A stretch of 64,000 nucleotides of DNA from NCBI GenBank assembly GCA_035552775.1, contig DASZKW010000019.1, forward strand, positions 25,750 to 89,749. Reading direction: 5' to 3'. Below the pieces are notes generated by a model, which ran no database searches, was not told the origin of the DNA, and saw nothing but the letters and a program-made list of their open reading frames with translations. Position 1 is the stretch's first letter, and each line of letters begins with the position of its first letter. Source of the DNA: DASZKW01 sp035552775 (GTDB lineage: Bacteria; Actinomycetota; Acidimicrobiia; Acidimicrobiales; Palsa-688). The position numbers and the translations under genes are program-made. Below, piece after piece: positions 58,988-64,000 of the stretch.

Positions 58988-59461
58988 ATGATGCCGAGAG
59001 CACAGAAATCATCAGAGAAGCGGGCCCCCGCGAAGGCCGCGAGCAGGTCCACCAGTAAGCGCGGTGGCGATTCGCGGGCCAAAGACCCCAAAGCAGCCTT
59101 CCTCGCCGAGCAGCGGGCCCTCCTGTTGGAAGAGCGGGCCAACTACCTTCGTCAAGCTCAAGAGCTGAAGGCGCAGGCCGATTCGCTGGCGCTCGAGCAC
59201 GAGCCGGGCGACGTGCAGTTCGACGAGGAGGGTGGAGAGGGTGGCACGTCCAACGTCGACAGGGAACTGGACCTGGTTCTTTCTGCCCAAGCCCTGAGCG
59301 CCATAGCCGAGATCGACCGAGCACTGGGCAAGATCGACGCCGGCAGCTACGGCCGCTGTGAGCAGTGCGGAAACGAGATCGTGGCCGCCCGCCTCCAGGC
59401 GCTGCCCCACGCCGCGCTGTGCGTGACGTGCAAGAGCGGGGGGCTGTCTTCGCGGCGTTGA
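58988..59461 (+). CDS. DksA/TraR-family zinc-finger protein
   Basis: A 157-residue protein with a basic Ala/Lys/Ser-rich start (KSSEKRAPAKAASRSTSKR), a coiled coil (LAEQRALLLEERANYLRQAQELKAQ) and a C4 zinc finger CEQCGNEIVAARLQALPHAALCVTC. Actinobacterial members next to lspA are thought to bind RNA polymerase as DksA does, but that is not shown here. ATG at 58988 or the next ATG (58991) may be used; TTG 58982 is also in frame. Its stop overlaps a possible TTG start of lspA. Confidence 0.85.
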   Translation: MMPRAQKSSEKRAPAKAASRSTSKRGGDSRAKDPKAAFLAEQRALLLEERANYLRQAQELKAQADSLALEHEPGDVQFDEEGGEGGTSNVDRELDLVLSAQALSAIAEIDRALGKIDAGSYGRCEQCGNEIVAARLQALPHAALCVTCKSGGLSSRR

Positions 59462-60036
59462 CGGCCACACAGGCCGGCCATCGGCCGTGGACGCGGGGAG
59501 CGACCATGTTGGCTCTCGCGGCCGTCGTGGTCGGCACCGACCAGATCACCAAGTCGTGGGCTCTGCACCAAATCTCGATGACCGCAAGCCACCCGGACGG
59601 ACGTCACCTCCTCGGGCCACTATGGCTCACGTTGACGTACAACTCGGGGGCGGCGTTCAGCCTGGGGACAGGGATCACCCCTGTCCTCGAAGTCGTCGCC
59701 GCCGTCCTGGTCGCCGTGCTCTTCGCGTTCAGCCACCGGGCCAGCCGGCGGGCGTCGATGGCGGTGGGGATAGGTATCGCCCTGCTTCTCGGTGGGGCGG
59801 TGAGCAACCTCGCCGACCGTCTGTTCCGCCACATTCCTGCACATCCGGGTGCCGTCATCGACTTCGTCGATATCGCCCGGGTCGGCCACCACGACTGGTG
59901 GCCCGTATTCAACATCGCTGACGCCGCCATCACCGTCGGCGCCGTGGTCCTCGTCGTCGCCTTTGCCCGCTCAGGGGGCCGCTCGGGCCGGGTTTCCCGC
60001 TCAGGGGGCCGCTCGGGCCGGGTGTCCCGACCATGA
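59458..60036 (+). CDS. lspA: Lipoprotein signal peptidase LspA (signal peptidase II)
   Basis: An aspartyl membrane protease that removes lipoprotein signal peptides. The catalytic pair is Asp120 (VSNLADRLFR) and Asp155 (NIADAAITVG); GTDQITKSWAL and YNSGAAFSLG are other motifs, with four membrane segments. TTG at 59458 overlaps the previous stop (TTGA) and gives a normal first helix; ATG 59506 has a better ribosome site but would shorten that helix. The C-terminal cytoplasmic tail is two units of a 30-bp repeat (SGGRSGRVSR). rluD overlaps by four bases. Confidence 0.92.
   Translation: MTATQAGHRPWTRGATMLALAAVVVGTDQITKSWALHQISMTASHPDGRHLLGPLWLTLTYNSGAAFSLGTGITPVLEVVAAVLVAVLFAFSHRASRRASMAVGIGIALLLGGAVSNLADRLFRHIPAHPGAVIDFVDIARVGHHDWWPVFNIADAAITVGAVVLVVAFARSGGRSGRVSRSGGRSGRVSRP
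59961..60020. repeat. 30-bp tandem repeat at the lspA 3' end, 2 units (family A)
   Basis: 59961-59990 and 59991-60020, core CAGGGGGCCGCTCGGGCC. About 24 of 30 bases match the ftsL unit at 38801-38830, in the same orientation, but the reading frame differs by one base, so the proteins differ (SGGRSGRVSR versus SSPLEGPLGP). Confidence 0.93.
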
Positions 60037-60983
60037 TCAACGAGCGGGTGCCGCCGGCCCTCGACGGGGAGCGCATCGACCGGGTGGTTTCCATGCTCAC
60101 GGGCCTGGCCCGATCCGACGCCGCCCACATGGTGGACGACGGGAGGGTGTGCATAGGCGGCCGTTCGGTGCACTCCCGCGGCCGGAGGGTGCACACCGGC
60201 GAGGTCCTCGACCTCGACGTCCCCGGCGCCACTCCTGTCGAGGCGGTGGTCGCCGACCCAACGGTGGGGGTGGTCGTGGTGTGGGTCGATGACGCTTTGA
60301 TAGTGGTCGACAAGCCCGCCGGGCTCGTCGTCCATCCCGGGGCCGGCAACACCCACGGCACCCTGGTGCAAGGGCTGTTGGCTGCCTTCCCCGACCTCTG
60401 GGCCATGGCGGTGGGTGAGGCCGCCGCCCGTCCGGGGGTCGTCCAACGCCTCGACAAGGGCACATCGGGGTTGCTGGTCGTGGCCCGCAGCGAAGATGCC
60501 CGGCGGTCGCTCGTCGCCCAACTGGGTGACCGGGCGGTGGAGCGGCGCTACCGCGCCCTCGTCGCTGGGACCGTGGAAGCGGGCGAGGGTCTGATCGACG
60601 CTCCCTTGGGGCGCGCTGGCACCGACCCCACCCGTATCACGGTGGCCGCCGGCGGCCGCGAAGCCCGAACCCGTTACCGGGTCGATGCCCGATATCGCCA
60701 TCCGATCGACGCCTCACTGCTCGAATGCCGCCTGGAGACGGGCCGTACCCACCAGATCCGGGTCCACCTGGCTGCCATCGGCCATTCCCTCATAGGCGAC
60801 GACCGTTACGGGGGACCTATTCTGGCGCCCAAAGGGCCAGCCGGACGCGGGGCGCCGCCAGCGCGGCCGTTCCTGCACGCCGCAGTCCTCGGCTTCGACC
60901 ACCCCGTCACCGGCGAGCGGTTGCGGTTCGAGTCGCCGCTGCCCCCCGACTTGGTTGCGATCCTCGAGGCCTTCTCCGCCTGA
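60033..60983 (+). CDS. rluD: RluA/RluD-family 23S rRNA pseudouridine synthase
   Basis: Isomerises uridine in 23S rRNA. An N-terminal S4 domain (GERIDRVVSMLTGLARSDAAHMVDDGRV) precedes the catalytic domain with VDKPAGLVVHPGAGN and Asp141 in RLDKGTSGLLVVA. LETGRTHQIRVHLAAIGHSLIGDDRYGG is the conserved end. It has 316 residues; the exact target uridines are inferred from RluD. Adjacency to lspA is common across bacteria. ATG overlaps the lspA stop. Confidence 0.92.
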   Translation: MINERVPPALDGERIDRVVSMLTGLARSDAAHMVDDGRVCIGGRSVHSRGRRVHTGEVLDLDVPGATPVEAVVADPTVGVVVVWVDDALIVVDKPAGLVVHPGAGNTHGTLVQGLLAAFPDLWAMAVGEAAARPGVVQRLDKGTSGLLVVARSEDARRSLVAQLGDRAVERRYRALVAGTVEAGEGLIDAPLGRAGTDPTRITVAAGGREARTRYRVDARYRHPIDASLLECRLETGRTHQIRVHLAAIGHSLIGDDRYGGPILAPKGPAGRGAPPARPFLHAAVLGFDHPVTGERLRFESPLPPDLVAILEAFSA

Positions 60984-61169
60984 GCGTCCCGCCGGCGGCG
61001 ACCGCGACGACTCCGGCGTTTTAACACACAGGAATCACTCGCGGTGCTTGTGCGGTGCTACCTTCCGGGAAGTTCCTAGGGTCGTCGCCGGCTCAGGGGG
61101 CGCAACGAGACGGAGTCGGGTCATCGGGGGGTTCCGATCCCGCCGGTCAGCGACGGCACGGGAGGGCAA

Positions 61170-62879
61170 ATGGTCTCGACCCAGCAGCGAGCAGCCGACA
61201 GCGACGGCCTGGACCGATCGGTAGGCCTGTTCGGCCTGCTGTGGACATCGGAGGGCTCGATAATTGGCTCCGGTTGGCTCTTTGGCGCCCTCACGGCTGC
61301 GTCCATCGCCGGCCCGTCGGCGATCATCGCCTGGTGCATCGCCTCGGTCATCGTGGTCATCCTGGCTCTGGTCCACGCCGAGCTGGGGGGTCTTTTCCCG
61401 GTGTCGGGGGGTACCAGCCGCTTCCCGCACTATGCGTTCGGAAGCTTCGCTGGAGCGACCTTCGGCTGGTTCTCCTATATCCAGGCAGCCACGGTCGCAC
61501 CGATCGAGGTGCTGGCGGCCATCCAGTACATGTCCACCGCGTCGTGGGCCAGCGGTTTCTACAACGGCACAGACAACACGTTGACGGGCTCCGGGATCGC
61601 AGTGGCCATTGGTCTGATGCTGTTCTTCGTCGTCGTCAACCTGATCGGTGTGCGATGGCTGTCCCGGTTCAACACCAGCATCACCACCTGGAAGGTGTTG
61701 GTCCCCATCCTGGCCATCGTCGTGCTCCTGCTCACCCATTTCCACAGCGGCAACTTCACCGGCGGTGGCGGGTTCTTCGTCAAGGGTGCGGAGTTCAAGG
61801 ACATCCTGATAGCCGTGCCCAACGGCGGGATCGTGTTCGCCCTCCTCGGATTCGAGCAGGCGGTGCAGCTCGGCGGCGAGAGCCGCAATCCAGAGAAGGA
61901 TCTCCCCCGTGCCGTCATCGGCTCGATCCTCATCGGCGCGGTCGTGTACATCCTGGTGCAGGTCGCCTTCATCGGTGCCCTCGATCCCAAGCTGCTCGCC
62001 CAAGCTCATACCTGGACCAACCTCGCCGTTCCGGGTAAAAACCCGCTGCTGACCGCCCTCAATGCCGCGCCCTTTTACGCGGTGGCCAAGGTGGCCGGTC
62101 TGGCGTGGTTGGCCTGGATCTTGCGGGTCGACGCGGTGATCTCCCCCGGGGGCACGGGGCTCATCTACGTCACCTCTGGCTCCCGGCTCAGCTTCGGACT
62201 GAGCAAGAACGGCTACATCCCGGAACTGTTCGAGCAGAAGTCCCCTCGTACCAAGGTCCCGGTGTTCAGCATCATCATCACCGCAGCCATCGGCCTGATC
62301 TTCCTCCTGCCCTTCCCGAGCTGGAGCAAGCTGGTCGGCGTCGTCACCAGCGCATCCGTGCTGATGTACGCCGGCGCCCCGCTGGCCCTGGGGGCGCTGC
62401 GCCTCCAGAAGCCGGACATCACCCGCCCGTACCGGCTGCCGGCGGGCCACGTGCTCGCCCCCCTGTCGTTCATGCTCGCCAACTTCATCGTCTACTGGGC
62501 CGGCTGGAAGATCTACTCGACCCTGATGGTGGTCATGATCATCGGGTACCTCCTCATGGCCGTGTCGTTCGCATTCCGGCTCAACCCCCGCCAACCGGTC
62601 ATCGACTGGGAGGCCGCCATCTGGGTGCTCCCCTACCTGATCGGCATGGGCGTCATCTCCTATTTGGGCGGCTTCGGGAAGGGAGGGATAATCGGCGGTG
62701 TCGGCGTGTTCAAGACAGTGCTGGTCGGCGGTAACGGCCACCTCGGGCTGTACTGGGACCTGGGGGTCGTGGCCCTGTTCAGCCTGGTCATCTACTTCGC
62801 GGCCATCGCCAAGCGCCTCCCCAGCCACAAGGTCGACGAGTACGTGAGGGACGTCTACCCCCCGCCCGTGGCCGAGTGA
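61170..62879 (+). CDS. APC-superfamily amino acid permease
   Basis: A 569-residue transporter with about 12-14 membrane segments, starting with LFGLLWTSEGSIIGSGWLFGALTAA, the helix-1 Gly-rich break typical of the APC fold. GFEQAVQLGGESRNPEKDLPRAV matches the conserved loop after helix 6. Substrate is unknown; resemblance is to amino acid/polyamine permeases. ATG has GGGAGGGCAA just before it. The 186 bp upstream probably hold its own promoter, but no convincing pair was found. Confidence 0.88.
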   Translation: MVSTQQRAADSDGLDRSVGLFGLLWTSEGSIIGSGWLFGALTAASIAGPSAIIAWCIASVIVVILALVHAELGGLFPVSGGTSRFPHYAFGSFAGATFGWFSYIQAATVAPIEVLAAIQYMSTASWASGFYNGTDNTLTGSGIAVAIGLMLFFVVVNLIGVRWLSRFNTSITTWKVLVPILAIVVLLLTHFHSGNFTGGGGFFVKGAEFKDILIAVPNGGIVFALLGFEQAVQLGGESRNPEKDLPRAVIGSILIGAVVYILVQVAFIGALDPKLLAQAHTWTNLAVPGKNPLLTALNAAPFYAVAKVAGLAWLAWILRVDAVISPGGTGLIYVTSGSRLSFGLSKNGYIPELFEQKSPRTKVPVFSIIITAAIGLIFLLPFPSWSKLVGVVTSASVLMYAGAPLALGALRLQKPDITRPYRLPAGHVLAPLSFMLANFIVYWAGWKIYSTLMVVMIIGYLLMAVSFAFRLNPRQPVIDWEAAIWVLPYLIGMGVISYLGGFGKGGIIGGVGVFKTVLVGGNGHLGLYWDLGVVALFSLVIYFAAIAKRLPSHKVDEYVRDVYPPPVAE

Positions 62880-62905
62880 ACTGACGCAGTCCACGGATCG
62901 GCTGA

Positions 62906-63661
62906 TCAGCGCAGGCGGCGCAAGGTGAGTTCGGGCCTGGCCTCCGGCGGCACCACCCGGATCCGGGCGCCGGCGTCGAGCTCAGGGTCGATGACCAGAT
63001 CGGCTACCTCTGGAAGCTCTTCGGCCAGCCTGCCAAGGCGGGCGACGAGGTCCACCAGGCCTGCCCGACGGGCACCCTTTCCTCCCGGCGCGCCCAGCGG
63101 GGCGCCCGGAGCGGCGCTCGCCGCGTCGCTGCCGCCGACGAGCACCTCATCGACGAGGTCGGCGGCGTCCACGTCGGTGAGGGGGAGGGCGCGCGCCCGT
63201 TGGTGGCGAACCAGGGAGGGAACCAGGGAGGACTGTGACCCCACCGGGGCGAGGGTGACGAGGGGGCCGAAGACCGGATCGTGGACCACGCCGGCCACGA
63301 CTTCGGTGCCCTGGGGCTGCCGGGTGCCCGGCGCCAGTCCGTAAGCCTTCAGCACCCCGGCGGTGGCGTCCGCGGGCAGCCACACGTCGGCGGTGGCATC
63401 GGTGGCATCGGTGTCCGGCCGGCCCAGGGCGCCGCCGGCGTCAGCTTGTGCCAGCGCCTCGTCGATCAGGCGCCGGGCGTCGGCCGCGTCGAGCGGTCCG
63501 AGGTCCACCGGGTGACCTGGGGGACGCCGGAGCCACGACGCGTAGGCGGTGACGCGCCCCAGGGCCCGTGCCGCCGCCTCGGGAAACGCAAAAGACGGCA
63601 CCTGGGGGGCGCCATCGGGTCCCAGAAGGTCCCGACGCCCGAGAGCGACAGGGTGGGAAGA
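62906..63661 (-). pseudogene. Remnant of an NDP-forming acyl-CoA synthetase
   Basis: The frame reads like the C-terminal ATP-grasp part of NDP-forming acyl-CoA synthetase/acetyltransferase proteins: VPSFAFPEAAARALGRVTAYASWLRRP, LPADATAGVLKAYGLAPG, GTEVVAGVVHDPVFGPLV, LPLTDVDAADLVDEVL, GRLAEELPEVADLVIDPEL. Two parts are missing: everything before the ATP-grasp region, and an internal block of perhaps 85 residues between GLAPGTR and GTEVVAGV that should hold the nucleotide-binding core. The frame stays open to the right until it meets the tnpB element, without a convincing start (GTG at 63601 is only the first available). It was probably cut by that element. Confidence 0.7.
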
Positions 63662-63673
63662 GGCTTGACTGCT

Positions 63674-63692
63674 CCCACGACGGAGTCGTGGG
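63674..63692. other. Hairpin CCCACGAC-GGA-GTCGTGGG at the tnpB element end
   Basis: A perfect 8-bp stem with a 3-nt loop, 11 bp beyond the tnpB stop. Subterminal hairpins at this place are typical of the right end of IS200/IS605-type elements and of the 3' part of TnpB-associated guide RNA. The element border would lie just beyond, between about 63655 and 63672. Confidence 0.6.
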
Positions 63693-63702
63693 ATTCTGGG
63701 GC

Positions 63703-64000
63703 TCAGGCTGCCAGGACACCCGTAGGGTCCTTGGTCTTACTGCCGTCGTCGCCCTCCGGGGCTGCTGTGCCGGCGGTTTCAGTCCCGCCCGCCGACACCC
63801 CGTGGCGGTCCGGGTTCAGGTTCCTGGCCGCGTTGCGGTCGCGTCCGAGGACGAGGCCGCAACATCGACAGGAGTACACCCGGTCCGACAACTCGATGCG
63901 GGGCTTGGCTTTCGCCCCGCAGGAACTACAGCACTGTGTGGTATCCCTGCCGGGCAGGGGAACCACCCTCTTGCCCGCCTTGGCCGCTTGCCAGGCCAGG
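63703..64000 (-). mobile_element. tnpB: TnpB/OrfB-type (IS200/IS605, IS1341 group) nuclease gene, C-terminal part
   Basis: Runs off the right edge; about 99 codons are visible. Leading LAWQAAKAGKRVV, then the zinc ribbon CSSCGAKAKPRIELSDRVYSCRCCG (two CxxC pairs) and GRDRNAARNLN, whose Asp is the last RuvC acid. This is the diagnostic C-terminus of TnpB, the RNA-guided nuclease of such elements. The tail after NLN is short and Gly/Thr-rich. No tnpA is visible within the window. Confidence 0.88.

Noticed and set aside
58824..59552. Extended N-terminus of IleS
   Set aside because: The open frame continues upstream of 58823, but this part is antisense to the DksA-like and lspA genes and IleRS homology starts at the chosen ATG.
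1377..60020. CRISPR arrays
   Set aside because: The repeats found are head-to-tail without spacers and lie inside coding frames, so they are minisatellites; no cas gene is present.
63441..63719. A 92-codon minus-strand frame over the acyl-CoA synthetase remnant
   Set aside because: It is a shadow frame spanning the tnpB end and the remnant, with no family motif.

Overview
The window is 64 kb of very GC-rich DNA with the gene neighbourhoods of an actinobacterium: miaB-miaA-dapF-hflX, lexA beside a LysM gene and nrdR, a dcw cluster without ftsA but with ftsZ-yggS-sepF-yggT-divIVA, and a DksA-like gene before lspA. The divergence of the proteins, the many GTG/TTG starts and the lack of typical Streptomyces or Mycobacterium neighbours suggest a deep branch such as Acidimicrobiia. 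That placement is an inference. No tRNA, rRNA or CRISPR array was recognised.

Layout. 1-3017: a P-type ATPase cut by the left edge. 3028-9975: a tightly coupled run of miaB, miaA, dapF, hflX and dapC, then a YihY membrane protein. 9997-12735: a methyltransferase gene on the minus strand, then dapD and dapE. Together with dapF and dapC these give four steps of the succinylase route to meso-diaminopimelate, which MurE (DNPR motif) uses later in the window. 12772-20450: a glycolate/glyoxylate island, with gcl-glxR-hyi on the minus strand diverging from glcD-glcE-glcF. It should convert glycolate through glyoxylate and tartronate semialdehyde to glycerate. 20428-22024: a small rearranged segment, flanked by two identical 62-bp copies of the lexA 3' end, carrying a decayed second dapE piece and a vapBC toxin-antitoxin pair. 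21963-25871: lexA, a divergent SOS-box-controlled LysM membrane protein (probable division inhibitor), a lower-GC patch with small ORFs, nrdR, and a phosphofructokinase whose residues predict pyrophosphate dependence. 25900-37115: inositol-monophosphatase-like, PIG-L deacetylase, dinB, DUF3040, the MoxR/DUF58/transglutaminase trio, a ROK kinase, a small ORF, an HNH nuclease and a lipoate-ligase-like gene.

37116-53632: the division and cell-wall cluster: mraZ, rsmH, ftsL, ftsI, murE, mraY, ftsW, murG, murC, murB, ftsQ, ftsZ, yggS, sepF, yggT, divIVA. It starts at a recognisable promoter overlaid by four TGG boxes at exact 10-bp spacing (MraZ operator). murF and murD are missing from their usual places. 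53721-64000: a membrane protein with a histone-H1-like tail, type-2 ileS, a DksA-like protein, lspA, an rluD-type synthase, an APC permease, and an acyl-CoA synthetase remnant cut by a TnpB-type mobile element that runs off the right edge.

The most unusual signal is a set of short in-frame tandem repeats (18, 24 or 30 bp) inside otherwise conserved essential genes. The 30-bp unit in ftsL is the same DNA unit as in lspA, 21 kb away but read in a different frame. The 30-bp unit in divIVA matches the one in ileS. This points to DNA-level minisatellites spreading between core genes, tolerated in termini, linkers and loops.
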